Shown piece by piece: positions 51,936 through 61,545 of a stretch of 64,000 nucleotides of DNA; within the stretch, counting starts at the first letter, position 1, and the number at the start of each line of letters is the position of its first letter. The stretch comes from Thalassospira sp. Its GTDB lineage: Bacteria > Pseudomonadota > Alphaproteobacteria > Rhodospirillales > Thalassospiraceae. The stretch covers positions 1 to 64,000 of the forward strand of contig NZ_JAUYHK010000011.1 of the NCBI RefSeq assembly GCF_030690045.1, written 5' to 3'. The notes beneath the pieces are model-generated. The model was not told the origin of the DNA. It searched no databases and saw nothing but the letters and a program-made list of their open reading frames with translations. The translations under genes and the position numbers were made by a program.

Positions 51936-52646
51936 TTAAGCGCCGGGTCCCTGCCATGCCGTGTCGAAAAACTGTTTTTCCAGAAGAACGGCGTTGCGGA
52001 AAAAGGCCATGCAGACGGCGCGGGCGTCGGCGTTCAATGTCGGGCCAATGTGGTCAAGCTGCGTGTTCAGATAGTTAACGACGCTTTCAAAATAATCGCC
52101 GACATGCAGATCAATCCATTCGGCATACCAGAAATCGGCAGGGCGGGTTGCAATCGCCCTGTTGACCCGGTCCGCCCAGCCCAGATAGGTGCCCTCGGCC
52201 ACGGTCAGAACGGCCAGCATATTGGCGTAGTCGTTGCTGTGCAGGGCATCGTGCATCAAATCCTTGAAGGCGGCGGTTACCGGCCAGTCGGGCCGATCAT
52301 GGCGGTCCTGATCCGCCACACCAAGGGCAATGAAGGACCGTTCAAAATAGGTGTTTTCAGCCCCGGTGACGAGGGCCAGGAACTGACAGCCCGGAATGCG
52401 GTCGGCAAGGGCGGGGGCGCGCGACACCGCCCCGGCCAGCAGGGCGACGAACCGGTCGATAAAGCGGTGATCCTGTATCAGGTAATCTTGCAGATTGCGT
52501 AGCGGGACGGCCGATTGGCCCCATGCATCGGTAAAGGGATGATGGGTGACGTCATGCCAGTCATCCGCACAACAGGCGCGCAGCCAGCCGGAAAAAGTGC
52601 CGTCAGGGTGGGTTTCGTGCCAGTGCGGCCAGTCGGGAAGGGTCAT
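51936..52646 (-). CDS. TenA-family protein, TenA_E type
   Basis: A 236-residue all-helical TenA/thiaminase-II-fold protein. Blocks are TDAWGQSAVPLRNLQDYLIQDHRF, LAVLTVAEGTYLGWADRV and FFRNAVLLEKQFFDTAW. At the place where classic TenA has its catalytic Cys, this protein has the VAEGTY sequence, so it belongs to the TenA_E group that lacks the Cys. These are thought to salvage pyrimidine parts of thiamine. No thiamine operon or TPP riboswitch is seen nearby. ATG 52646 is chosen over an upstream frame start. Confidence 0.8.
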   Translation of the reverse strand: MTLPDWPHWHETHPDGTFSGWLRACCADDWHDVTHHPFTDAWGQSAVPLRNLQDYLIQDHRFIDRFVALLAGAVSRAPALADRIPGCQFLALVTGAENTYFERSFIALGVADQDRHDRPDWPVTAAFKDLMHDALHSNDYANMLAVLTVAEGTYLGWADRVNRAIATRPADFWYAEWIDLHVGDYFESVVNYLNTQLDHIGPTLNADARAVCMAFFRNAVLLEKQFFDTAWQGPGA

Positions 52647-52739
52647 GTCTGCCTCTTTTTCATCAGAAAACAAGGGCTAGCACGGGAAAGTGGCAATCGC
52701 AATCATGCGATGCCCGATCAAACGGAAATCATCTGTATT

Positions 52740-52868
52740 TCAGTGAGATAGGGCGATGTTTATGGCGGTTTTATTATTACATTTTATTTATGGTAAATAA
52801 TATTTGAAAATTATAATGTATGGATATATAACAGGCCTATTCAATTGTTCTTTTTGAGGAAAACGACG
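52740..52868 (+). promoter_or_regulatory. AT-rich promoter region of the sulfide-related cluster
   Basis: The gap before the DUF2892 gene is very AT-rich compared with its surroundings. It contains TATTATTAC and GTAAATAATA in inverted arrangement (about 52768-52803), and ACATT/AATGT ends. Such symmetry would suit an ArsR-type sulfide sensor (BigR/SqrR), but no such regulator gene is in the window. Confidence 0.35.
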
Positions 52869-53108
52869 ATGAACAATATCGGAAATCTTGATCGCGCCAT
52901 TCGCTTTATCGTTGGCATCGTTCTGATCGCGGCCCCGTTTGTGGCTGCTGGCGATACCGGCTTTATGGGCGCATTTGGCGGATATGGCTGGGTTGCGTTG
53001 CTGATCGGGGCGGTTCTGGTGATGACGGCGGCATTCCGGTTTTGCCCGGCATACCGGTTGCTGGGCATTCGGACCTGCCCGGTTTCCAAGGGGCGGGGCG
53101 GTCTGTAA
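52869..53108 (+). CDS. DUF2892 (YgaP-like) small membrane protein
   Basis: A 79-residue protein with two membrane segments and the family start NIGNLDRAIRFIVGIVLI. The C-terminus has FRFCPAYRLLGIRTCPVSK with two conserved Cys. DUF2892 domains occur next to rhodanese and persulfide dioxygenase genes and may pass sulfur species across the membrane. Its TAA shares one base with the MBL gene start. Confidence 0.85.
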   Translation: MNNIGNLDRAIRFIVGIVLIAAPFVAAGDTGFMGAFGGYGWVALLIGAVLVMTAAFRFCPAYRLLGIRTCPVSKGRGGL

Positions 53109-54001
53109 TGGCAGCGACGGAAAACAGGGCTTTGGCAGGCGTGCCGGATGTCACCGCGTTTTTCGACGAGGCGACCTTTACCGTCAGTTATGTGGTGCGT
53201 GATCCCGCATCAACAGCCTGTGCGATTGTTGATTCGGTTCTGGATTACGATCCGGCATCGGGGCGCACCGACACCTCGTCCGCCGATGACGTGATTGCCT
53301 TTGTCCGCGATCATGGCCTGTCGGTGGAATGGATTTTGGAAACCCATGTCCATGCCGATCATTTGTCCGCCGCCCCTTATCTTAAGGAAAAGGTCGGCGG
53401 CAAGATGGGGATCGGGGCGAATATCAGCATCGTGCAAAATGTTTTTGGCAAAATCTTTAATGCCGGAACCGAATTTGCCCGCGACGGGCGGCAATTTGAC
53501 CGCCTGTTTGTCGATGGGGATGTGTTTTCCATTGGCGGCCTTGCGGCGCGTGCCATTCATACGCCCGGTCATACCCCGGCCTGTATGTCTTATGTGATTG
53601 GCGATGCGGTGTTTGTCGGCGATACCCTGTTTATGCCCGATTTTGGCACGGCGCGATGCGATTTCCCCGGTGGGGATGCGCATGTTCTGTATCAGTCGGT
53701 GCAGAAACTGTTGGCATTGCCGGGCGAAACCCGGATGTTCATGTGTCATGATTACAAGGCACCGGGGCGTGACGAGTATCGCTGGGAAACCACGGTGGCC
53801 GAGGAACGCGACAAGAATATCCATATCGGTGGCGGCACCAGTGAAGAAGAATTTGTCCGCATGCGGCAGGCAAAGGACGCGACACTGGAGATGCCGCGCC
53901 TGATTTTGCCATCGGTTCAGGTAAATATGCGTGCCGGGGAGTTGCCACCGGCCGAAGATAATGGCATCCGTTATCTGAAGATCCCGCTGAACACATTGTA
54001 A
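53108..54001 (+). CDS. MBL-fold metallo-hydrolase, probable persulfide dioxygenase
   Basis: A 297-residue metallo-beta-lactamase-fold protein with the iron/zinc motif ETHVHADHLSA, HTPGHTPAC, GDTLFMPDFGTARCDFPGG and MCHDYK. These are the marks of the ETHE1/Blh-type persulfide dioxygenases that oxidise glutathione persulfide to sulfite. It is tightly coupled to the DUF2892 gene and followed by a DUF442 protein and a SulP transporter, all parts of known sulfide-detoxification loci. The open frame begins at 53042, but the ATG inside TAATG is chosen. Confidence 0.85.
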   Translation: MAATENRALAGVPDVTAFFDEATFTVSYVVRDPASTACAIVDSVLDYDPASGRTDTSSADDVIAFVRDHGLSVEWILETHVHADHLSAAPYLKEKVGGKMGIGANISIVQNVFGKIFNAGTEFARDGRQFDRLFVDGDVFSIGGLAARAIHTPGHTPACMSYVIGDAVFVGDTLFMPDFGTARCDFPGGDAHVLYQSVQKLLALPGETRMFMCHDYKAPGRDEYRWETTVAEERDKNIHIGGGTSEEEFVRMRQAKDATLEMPRLILPSVQVNMRAGELPPAEDNGIRYLKIPLNTL

Positions 54002-54036
54002 TGTGGTCATGGCGGGCCGACAGACCAGTATAACGG

Positions 54037-54459
54037 ATGGATGCCATGAAACGCCTGACCGACGAATTGACCGTATCGCCGCAGATTCCGCTGGAATCCT
54101 TGCCCGACATTGCCGGGGCCGGTTTCAAAACCGTTATTTGCAACCGCCCCGACAATGAAGACCCCGGTCAGCCTTCGTTTGATGACATCCGGGCCAAAGC
54201 CCAAGAGTGCGGTTTGACCGCGCTGTTTTTGCCGGTGGCCAGTGGCAATGTGTCGGATGCCGATGCCGATGCCTTTGCCACCGCATTTGAAAATGCGGCC
54301 AAACCGGTTTTCGCCTATTGCCGCAGCGGCACGCGCTGCGCGATTTTATGGTCATTGGCCACGGCAGGAAAAGTGCCGGTCCATGACATTGTCGCCACGG
54401 CGGCCCAGGCCGGATACGACGTTTCGTCGCTGGCCGGGCGCATTCAAAGTCGCGCCTGA
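54037..54459 (+). CDS. DUF442/TIGR01244-family phosphatase-like or sulfurtransferase protein
   Basis: A 140-residue protein with the active-site loop AYCRSGTRCAILW (a Cx5R dual-specificity phosphatase-like loop), preceded by FKTVICNRPDNED. This is the N-terminal module of Blh-like proteins, here as a separate gene after the MBL domain. It probably handles thiol-bound sulfur in the sulfide detoxification route. ATG at 54037 and 54046 are both possible. Confidence 0.8.
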   Translation: MDAMKRLTDELTVSPQIPLESLPDIAGAGFKTVICNRPDNEDPGQPSFDDIRAKAQECGLTALFLPVASGNVSDADADAFATAFENAAKPVFAYCRSGTRCAILWSLATAGKVPVHDIVATAAQAGYDVSSLAGRIQSRA

Positions 54460-54521
54460 TCATTTTTTAATGGCGCAACATTGAAAACGGCGGGCGACCC
54501 GATTTTCCCGGAGTATTCCTG

Positions 54522-56267
54522 TTGTTGATGTTGCGCCGTTTTTTTCCCGTTTTTGACTGGGGCCGCGAATATTCCCGCGCCAATGCGTTCAGCGATCTGA
54601 GTGCGGCGGTGATTGTGACGGTGATGCTGATTCCGCAAAGTCTGGCCTATGCCATGCTGGCGGGATTGCCCCCCGAAGTCGGTCTTTATGCCAGTATCCT
54701 GCCATTGGTGGCCTATGCGGTGTTTGGCACATCGCGCGTGCTGGCCGTCGGGCCGGTGGCGGTGGTATCCCTGATGACGGCATCGACCATCGGGGCGGCC
54801 AGCCTGCCGGACGGGGTATCGGTGATCACGGCGGCGGTGACGCTGGCGGTGATGTCGGGCGTGATGTTGCTGGTGATGGGAATTTTCCGGCTGGGATTTC
54901 TGGCAAGTTTCCTGAGCCATCCGGTGATTTCCGGATTTATTACGGCATCGGCCATCCTGATTGCGGTCAGCCAGTTAAAACATATTTTGGGGATCGAGAT
55001 TGCGGGGGAGACCCTGCCGGAAAGCGTTGTGGCGCTGATTGGCGGGATTGGAAATGTACATGTGCCGACGATGATCATCGGGGCGGGGTGTCTGGCGTTT
55101 TTGTTCTGGGCGCGGTGCCGGTTGAAATCGACCCTGAAACGCCTTGGCATCGGGGACGGCATTGCCGGGTTTTTGACCAAGGCCGGGCCGGTTCTGGCGG
55201 TGATTGTGTCAATTGTTGCGGTGTGGGCGATGGATCTGGCACCGGGTGGGGTGCGGATTGTCGGCGATATTCCGCAAGGATTGCCGGGCCTGTCCCTGCC
55301 ATCGTTTGATTTGGGCCTGATCGGGCAATTTGCCGTGCCGGCCTTGCTGATCAGCATGATCGGATTTGTGGAATCGGTTTCGGTCGCCCAGACTTTGGCG
55401 GCCAAACGGCGGCAACGTATTGTGCCCGATCAGGAACTGGTGGCGCTGGGTGCCTCGAACCTTGTGGCCGGGTTTTCGGGCGGGTATCCGGTGACGGGCG
55501 GTTTTGCGCGGTCGGTCGTCAATTATGATGCCGGGGCGCAGACACCGGCGGCGGGGGCGTTTACCGCCATCGGGATCGGGGTGGCGACATTGTATCTGAC
55601 GCCGTATCTGTATTTTCTGCCACAGGCGACCTTGGCGGCAACGATTATTGTGGCGGTATTGTCGCTGGTGGATATCGGGGTTATCAAGCGGACATGGGCC
55701 TATTCGCGCAGTGATTTCAGTGCCCTGTTGACCACCATTGTCGTGACCCTGATTTTCGGGGTGGAGCCGGGGGTGATCAGCGGGGTGGTGTTGTCGCTGG
55801 CGCTGTATTTGCATCGCACCAGCCGCCCGCATATTGCCGTGGTCGGATTGTTGCCCGGCAGCGAACATTTCCGCAATGTGTTGCGCCATCCGGTGGCGAC
55901 CGGCAAACGGGTTTTGAGCATCCGGCTGGATGAAAGTCTGTATTTTGCCAATTGCCGGTTTCTGGAAGACCGGATTTATGCGCTGGTTGCGCAAAACCGC
56001 GAGGTGAGGGATGTGGTCCTGATGTGTCCGGCGGTGAATGAAATTGACGCCAGCGGCCTTGAAAGCCTTGAAGAAATCAATCATCGCCTGAAGGATTCAG
56101 GGGTGCGGTTTCATCTGTCCGAGGTCAAGGGGCCGGTGATGGACCGGTTGCAGAAATCATCCTTTCCCGATCATTTGAATGGCCGTATTTTCCTGTCGCA
56201 CTATGCCGCACTGGCCGAACTGGACCCTGAACTGGTGGCGCAATCGGACGGGGGCGCGGTGGCATAG
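54522..56267 (+). CDS. SulP-family anion transporter with STAS domain
   Basis: A 581-residue transporter with about 12 membrane segments (SLAYAMLAGLPPEVGLYASI near residue 45 and AVGPVAVVSLMTAS) and a C-terminal STAS domain (VVLMCPAVNEIDASGLESLE). It moves sulfate or another anion across the inner membrane. A TTG at 54522 is 8 bases after GGAG, and an ATG two codons later is an alternative. In this cluster it probably exports sulfite or sulfate from persulfide oxidation. Confidence 0.87.
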   Translation: MLMLRRFFPVFDWGREYSRANAFSDLSAAVIVTVMLIPQSLAYAMLAGLPPEVGLYASILPLVAYAVFGTSRVLAVGPVAVVSLMTASTIGAASLPDGVSVITAAVTLAVMSGVMLLVMGIFRLGFLASFLSHPVISGFITASAILIAVSQLKHILGIEIAGETLPESVVALIGGIGNVHVPTMIIGAGCLAFLFWARCRLKSTLKRLGIGDGIAGFLTKAGPVLAVIVSIVAVWAMDLAPGGVRIVGDIPQGLPGLSLPSFDLGLIGQFAVPALLISMIGFVESVSVAQTLAAKRRQRIVPDQELVALGASNLVAGFSGGYPVTGGFARSVVNYDAGAQTPAAGAFTAIGIGVATLYLTPYLYFLPQATLAATIIVAVLSLVDIGVIKRTWAYSRSDFSALLTTIVVTLIFGVEPGVISGVVLSLALYLHRTSRPHIAVVGLLPGSEHFRNVLRHPVATGKRVLSIRLDESLYFANCRFLEDRIYALVAQNREVRDVVLMCPAVNEIDASGLESLEEINHRLKDSGVRFHLSEVKGPVMDRLQKSSFPDHLNGRIFLSHYAALAELDPELVAQSDGGAVA

Positions 56268-56345
56268 GGGCGATTGTTGCCAGATTGCTGTATTATGCCC
56301 GATAGCGGCATGACATGATGCCGGTCTGATTTGCTCTGTGTTCGT

Positions 56346-57464
56346 ATGGAAATGATGACAAAGACCAGACTGCGCGCCGCGCATGAGAATGATCTTGGGG
56401 CGCTGGTGCGAATTGAGGAAGACTCCTTTCGCACCGATCAATTATCGCGCCGCGCCCTGCGGCGGTTTATGCACAGCCCGACGGCGTTTTTCTGGGTGGC
56501 GGAAGGCGAGGGCGGGGTTGTTGGCTATGCGTTGGTGATTTTCCGGCGCAATACCGCATTGGCGCGGTTATATTCGATGGCGGTTGACCCGGCCTGGCGG
56601 CGGCAGGGGATCGGTCAGGCCTTGTTGATGCGGGCCGAAGAAGGGACGCTTGATTTTGGCGCACCGATCCTGCGACTGGAAGTCAACCCGGACAATGCCC
56701 CTGCGATTGGGTTGTATCGCAAGAATGGTTATGGCGAATTTGCGCTGTATCCCGATTATTACGACGATCACAGCCCGGCCTTGCGCATGGAAAAGGTTCT
56801 GGTGCCGCAATCTTTGGTGCGGCCGTCACCCTTGCATTTTTATCATCAGACCCTGCCATTCACCTGTGGTCCGGCGTCATTGATGATGGCGATGAATGCC
56901 CTGAACCCGTCGATCAATATGGATCGCACCAGCGAAATTGCCCTGTGGCGCGAAGCAACCACGATTTTCATGACATCGGGGCATGGCGGCTGCGGGCCAT
57001 TGGGGTTGGGGCTTGCGGCATATCGTCGCGGTTTTGATGTTGAAATCTGGACCAGTAGCGACGGACCGTTATTTGTTAACACCGTGCGCAAGGCGGCCAA
57101 CCGCAAGGTGGTTGAACTGGTGCATGATGATTTCGCCGAGCAGGCCAAAAAAGCAGGCATCCCGGTTTTGCGCGGCCCGTTTGGCGTGCGTGAGTTCGAG
57201 GCGCGGGCCAGCAAGGGGCAAATGGCGCTGATCCTGATCAGCCAGTACCGGATTTATGGCGATAAAATTCCGCACTGGGTTGTGGTTTCGGGATTTGACG
57301 AACGGTATGTCTATGTCACCGATCCCGATATCGGCGAGGATGACGAACCCTATACCGGCAGCGATTGTGTGTCGGTGCCGATCCTGCGCCATGAATTTGA
57401 TCTGATGGTGCGGTATGGTCGCAACAAATTGCAGGCGGCAATTTTCCTGCACCGTCGGAGTTGA
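56346..57464 (+). CDS. GNAT acetyltransferase fused to a C39-like peptidase domain
   Basis: A 372-residue fusion. Residues about 1-155 form a GNAT domain (SMAVDPAWRRQGIGQALLMR and LEVNPDNAPAIGLYRKNGYG). Residues 170-372 form a peptidase-C39-like domain with the Cys in TLPFTCGPASLMMAM, the His in IPHWVVVSGFDERYVYVTDP. It converges with a GNAT-ATP-grasp fusion whose GNAT part is clearly related. Such combinations are predicted to modify, ligate or trim peptides. No precursor peptide is obvious here. Several ATGs in a row (56346, 56352, 56355) are possible starts. Confidence 0.8.
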   Translation: MEMMTKTRLRAAHENDLGALVRIEEDSFRTDQLSRRALRRFMHSPTAFFWVAEGEGGVVGYALVIFRRNTALARLYSMAVDPAWRRQGIGQALLMRAEEGTLDFGAPILRLEVNPDNAPAIGLYRKNGYGEFALYPDYYDDHSPALRMEKVLVPQSLVRPSPLHFYHQTLPFTCGPASLMMAMNALNPSINMDRTSEIALWREATTIFMTSGHGGCGPLGLGLAAYRRGFDVEIWTSSDGPLFVNTVRKAANRKVVELVHDDFAEQAKKAGIPVLRGPFGVREFEARASKGQMALILISQYRIYGDKIPHWVVVSGFDERYVYVTDPDIGEDDEPYTGSDCVSVPILRHEFDLMVRYGRNKLQAAIFLHRRS

Positions 57465-57477
57465 TGGCCGTCTTTGC

Positions 57478-59427
57478 CTATGGTCTTGCGATCTGACCGA
57501 GCAGATTGGCGATGATGCGGCGATACAAATCCATGCCCAGAATAACGTCTTCGACCCCACCATCGATATTGGGGTTGTCATTGACCTCGATCACCATCGG
57601 GCCATAGGGCGTTTCCTTGGCATCGACGCCATAAAGGCCATTGCCCATCAGGCGGGCGGCGGCAAGGGCGGCATGAAGGATATCGGCGGGGGCGTCTTCG
57701 ATGGCGACGGTTTCAAAGGTGCCTTCGGAATAGTTTTTGCCATCATCCTCGTGCTTGACGATCTGCCAGTGGCCCGGTGCCATGAAATAACGGCTGGCGA
57801 ATAGCGGTTCGCCGCCCAGAACGCCGATGCGCCAGTCAAAGGTCGTTTCGACATATTCCTGAATGACCAGCAATTCGGAATTTTTGAACATTTCGCTGGC
57901 GACATCGCGCAGATGTTCGGGCGATGTCACCTTGCGCACGCCACGCGAAAAACAACCATCGGGCACCTTGAGCACCGAGGGGAAACTGAATTGTTTGCCA
58001 ATCACATCAATGCGGCGTTTGTCAAAAATCGCACTGCGCGGGGCGGGGATGCGATGGGTGCGCAGCAATTCGGCCAGATAGACCTTGTTGGTGCAGCGCA
58101 GGATTGATTCCGGATCGTCAATCACCGGAATGCCTTCCTTGCGCGCCCGTTTGGCAAAACGATAGGTGTGATGATCAAGGGCGGTGGTTTCGCGGATCAG
58201 CAGCGCATCAAATTCGGATAAATGATGGAAATCACGCGCCGTAATCAGTTCGGCCTTGGCCCCCAGATCGGCGGTGGCCTGTACAAAACAGGCGATGCCG
58301 TCGCTGTCAGAAGGGGGCATGACTTCATCGGGATCATACAGAATGGCGACAAGGGCAGTCGGGGCGTTGCCGCTGCTGGGTTTGCGGACCCGGCCGCGCA
58401 AATAGGCCCGGATTGCACTTTCAAAAACCGGCATTTCGTCGTTGCCCAACTGATGCAGCGACGGGGCCTCGATTTCGCGCAAGGGACGTTTGTCATTGGG
58501 GTTCAGATGCAGGCGCAGGATCGGGCAGCGAAACTGGTCAAAGGCGCGTTGCGCGATATCGCGAAACCGTTTGTCGGCGGTGCGGCCAAAAAATACGTCG
58601 ATATGGTCCGGCGTATCGCCGGGTTTGGTCAGGGCATCGGCAATCTGCGGTCCCAGATCGCTACGCGCCGATTTTTGCAGGCGTTTCCAGTTCAGATCCA
58701 GAAGGACATCCGCCTCGGGGATGACCCGTTCGCTGCGTGCGGCGGCCAGAAGGCTGCAATAATAGCCACGCGACAGATATTCATAGGATTGGCACAGATT
58801 GATGACGCGCCGGTTACGCACCCCGTGATCCAGCGCCAGATAATCGCGCACCCGCATCACCCGTGCGCCGGGAATGGAAAAGGGCAAATCGCCGGTACGA
58901 TCCACCAAAATCAGCGGCGCACCGGTTGAAACCGCCGGGGAAAGCTGTGTGGTGGCGTCAAACAGGCGGCGTTCCATGCGCGTGCCATCTGCACCGTCTT
59001 CGTAATAATCGGGCAGATTGGCAATATCGCCATAACCATGCCGTTCATAAAGGCCACGGGCCGATCCGTTATCCTTGCGGACTTCGAGGCGGATTTTATC
59101 GCAGCCTGCCTCCAGCGCCAGACTTTCCAACCCGGCCAGCAATTGCGTGCCCAGACCCTTGCCGCGCCGGTGATTGGCGATTGCCAGCGAATAAATCCGT
59201 GCTGTCAGGCTGTTGGCACGCAGCAATAACAGGCCATAGCCGACAATTCCGGCATCGCCATCATCGGCGACCAGAAGACGTGCCGATGCCTGTTTCAGAA
59301 AGCGGGAAAAGCTGGCCCGCGACAGTTTGTCGGACGAAAAACTGCCATGTTCCAGCGCACATAAACCATCAAGATCGGCCTGTGTGGCGCTGCGGATGAT
59401 CACCGGGATATTGTGCGATTGCGTCAT
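57478..59427 (-). CDS. GNAT acetyltransferase fused to RimK-like ATP-grasp ligase (with RLAN domain)
   Basis: A 649-residue three-part protein. Residues about 1-155 are a GNAT domain (LAIANHRRGKGLGTQLLAGL, LEVRKDNGSARGLYERHGYG). Residues 175-330 match the RimK-like ATP-grasp N-terminal domain (LILVDRTGDLPFSIPGARVM). The rest is an ATP-grasp ligase (FPSVLKVPDGCFSRGVRKV, GVDAKETPYGPMVIEVNDNP with metal residues). It probably adds an amino acid to a protein or small-molecule carboxylate. The stop codons of this gene and the convergent C39 gene are 13 bases apart. ATG 59427 is the likely start. Confidence 0.82.
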   Translation of the reverse strand: MTQSHNIPVIIRSATQADLDGLCALEHGSFSSDKLSRASFSRFLKQASARLLVADDGDAGIVGYGLLLLRANSLTARIYSLAIANHRRGKGLGTQLLAGLESLALEAGCDKIRLEVRKDNGSARGLYERHGYGDIANLPDYYEDGADGTRMERRLFDATTQLSPAVSTGAPLILVDRTGDLPFSIPGARVMRVRDYLALDHGVRNRRVINLCQSYEYLSRGYYCSLLAAARSERVIPEADVLLDLNWKRLQKSARSDLGPQIADALTKPGDTPDHIDVFFGRTADKRFRDIAQRAFDQFRCPILRLHLNPNDKRPLREIEAPSLHQLGNDEMPVFESAIRAYLRGRVRKPSSGNAPTALVAILYDPDEVMPPSDSDGIACFVQATADLGAKAELITARDFHHLSEFDALLIRETTALDHHTYRFAKRARKEGIPVIDDPESILRCTNKVYLAELLRTHRIPAPRSAIFDKRRIDVIGKQFSFPSVLKVPDGCFSRGVRKVTSPEHLRDVASEMFKNSELLVIQEYVETTFDWRIGVLGGEPLFASRYFMAPGHWQIVKHEDDGKNYSEGTFETVAIEDAPADILHAALAAARLMGNGLYGVDAKETPYGPMVIEVNDNPNIDGGVEDVILGMDLYRRIIANLLGQIARP

Positions 59428-59631
59428 GGCGTTTGCGGTCCCTTGTCGTGGCATATATTTCTTTTCCTTGGTGCTATCATCATGGGCTATTGTGTTTTTT
59501 GCAAGCCGACAGAAAGATCATAATGGTCTTATGGTTGCCATTTTCCTGTGATGATTGCAGCAGCCTTTGGGCGATATTATTGCCGCCAAATGACGTATCA
59601 TGGCGATCAGACAACAAGGAGGTCAGAGGAC

Positions 59632-61545
59632 GTGCAGGATGAAACAACCCGTATCGGCGGCATTTTTGCGCGACGGGTGTTTTCTGTTTCCCTGTTGCTG
59701 GGCAGTACGATGGTTGCCGGGTGTGCGTGGGTTGATGAATTGCCGGTGATTGGCGGGAATGGGGGGTATGACGATGTCGCCAGCGATATCGGACAGACCA
59801 TTCCCTATGACGTGACCTTTACCGGCATTGATCCGCACGAAGAACGGTTGCTGGCGTCCTTGCGCGATATCAGCACATCCTTGCGGCTGCGTGACAGGCC
59901 GACCCCGACGCTGGCCGGGCTGGATCGCCGGGCCGAGGATGATGTCGAACGGTTTCAGTCGGTGTTGCGGTCCTTTGGATTTTATGACGGGGTGATCGGT
60001 TTTGACGTTCGTCCGGTCAATGAAACAGAATCGGAGCCGGAAGACGCATTTGCACCGGTTATTCTGGAATATCAGATCGACACCGGTGCGCCTTATCTTC
60101 TGGCCGATGTGATGCTTGAAACCATTCATCCGGACGGCACGGAAACCCGGCCTTTGAGTGACGCCGAACTGGAAAAGGCGGGCCTGCGCATTGGCATGCG
60201 GGCCGAGGCCGACCCGGTAATTTTGGCCGAACAGGCGATGGTCGATCAGACGCACCGCGATGCCTATCCGCTTGCCCGTACCGGAAAGCGCAAGGTGATC
60301 GCCAATACCGAAGAAAAAACCCTGAGCGTGACCTATCAGGTGATCACCGATGACAAGGCCAATTTTGGCGCGGTGAATGTTGTGGGAGCGACGGAAGTCG
60401 ATCCGGAATTTATCGCCGGATATCGAAGCTGGCGACCCGGGCAGGCTTATTCGCCCGATGAAATTTCAGCAACCCGCCGTGATCTGACGCAATCGAACCT
60501 GTTTAACACGGTCAGCGTCCAGCCAGTCGGGCCGGTTGGCGACAATGGCGAGATCCCGGTTGAAATCCAGGTCGAGGAACGCGACCACCGCACGGTGGGC
60601 GGCGGGATCGATTATTCAACCGCCGACGGGCCGGGGGCCAATGCCTATTGGGAACATCGCAACTTGTGGGGCAAGGGCGAAAAATTGCGCCTGACATTGC
60701 GCGGATCGCAGCAGGAACACGGGCTTGAGGCCGGATTTCGCAAACCGCAATTTTTACGCCGCAAACAGGCGCTGGTGGCGACCAGCACGGCCAAACAATA
60801 TTCCACCGATGCCTATGACGGCGATCTGGCCGATGCCTTTGTCGGGGTGGAACGCAGTTTTGCCGAACATTGGTCGGCAACGGTGGGGGTGACGGCGGAA
60901 TATTCCGATCTGACCGGGATCGAATCCCCGAATGAACAATTTTATCTGGGCGGGTTGCGCGGCATTTTACGGCGCGACAGCACGGATAATCCGCTGGACC
61001 CGACAAGTGGCAACCGGTTGGAACTGAATGTTTCGCCCTATACCAGCCTGACGGCAACCGACATGCAATTTACATCGGTATCGATTGGCGCGTCGCAATA
61101 TTTCGCACTGGATGAAGACGGGTATTATGTTTTGGCCGGGCGCGGGCGGGTGGGGTCGATCTTTGGCGAAAACCGGTCGGATTTGCCGGCCAATAAACGG
61201 TTTTATGCCGGGGGCGGCGGGTCTGTTCGCGGTTATGAATATCAGAAACTGGGACCGCTCAACGCCAATGGTGATCCGATTGGTGGCCGGTCGGTGATTG
61301 AGACCGGGCTGGAATTTCGGGCGCGGGTGACCGAGGATTTCGGGCTGGTGCCGTTCATCGAAGGCGGCAATGTGTTTGATCGCAGCAACCCCGATGATCT
61401 TGATTTGTTATGGTCGGCGGGCCTTGGGTTTCGTTATTATACGGCGGTGGGTCCGATCCGGTTTGATGTCGCCGTTCCGCTGGACAAACGCGATAATGTT
61501 GATGACGATTTCCAGTTTTATATCAGTATCGGGCAGGCCTTTTGA
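59632..61545 (+). CDS. tamA: TamA, outer-membrane Omp85-family translocation factor
   Basis: A 637-residue protein with three POTRA domains (about residues 55-300) and a 16-strand beta-barrel ending in the outer-membrane signature Phe (FQFYISIGQAF). Barrel marks are VEERDHRTVGGGIDYSTADG and FYAGGGGSVRGYEYQKLGP, the conserved lid loop motif. GTG 59632 follows AAGGAGG at a good distance. Before the POTRA region the signal sequence ends in TMVAGC, which fits a lipobox. It is coupled to tamB by a one-base overlap and inserts outer-membrane proteins or lipids with it. Confidence 0.9.
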   Translation: MQDETTRIGGIFARRVFSVSLLLGSTMVAGCAWVDELPVIGGNGGYDDVASDIGQTIPYDVTFTGIDPHEERLLASLRDISTSLRLRDRPTPTLAGLDRRAEDDVERFQSVLRSFGFYDGVIGFDVRPVNETESEPEDAFAPVILEYQIDTGAPYLLADVMLETIHPDGTETRPLSDAELEKAGLRIGMRAEADPVILAEQAMVDQTHRDAYPLARTGKRKVIANTEEKTLSVTYQVITDDKANFGAVNVVGATEVDPEFIAGYRSWRPGQAYSPDEISATRRDLTQSNLFNTVSVQPVGPVGDNGEIPVEIQVEERDHRTVGGGIDYSTADGPGANAYWEHRNLWGKGEKLRLTLRGSQQEHGLEAGFRKPQFLRRKQALVATSTAKQYSTDAYDGDLADAFVGVERSFAEHWSATVGVTAEYSDLTGIESPNEQFYLGGLRGILRRDSTDNPLDPTSGNRLELNVSPYTSLTATDMQFTSVSIGASQYFALDEDGYYVLAGRGRVGSIFGENRSDLPANKRFYAGGGGSVRGYEYQKLGPLNANGDPIGGRSVIETGLEFRARVTEDFGLVPFIEGGNVFDRSNPDDLDLLWSAGLGFRYYTAVGPIRFDVAVPLDKRDNVDDDFQFYISIGQAF

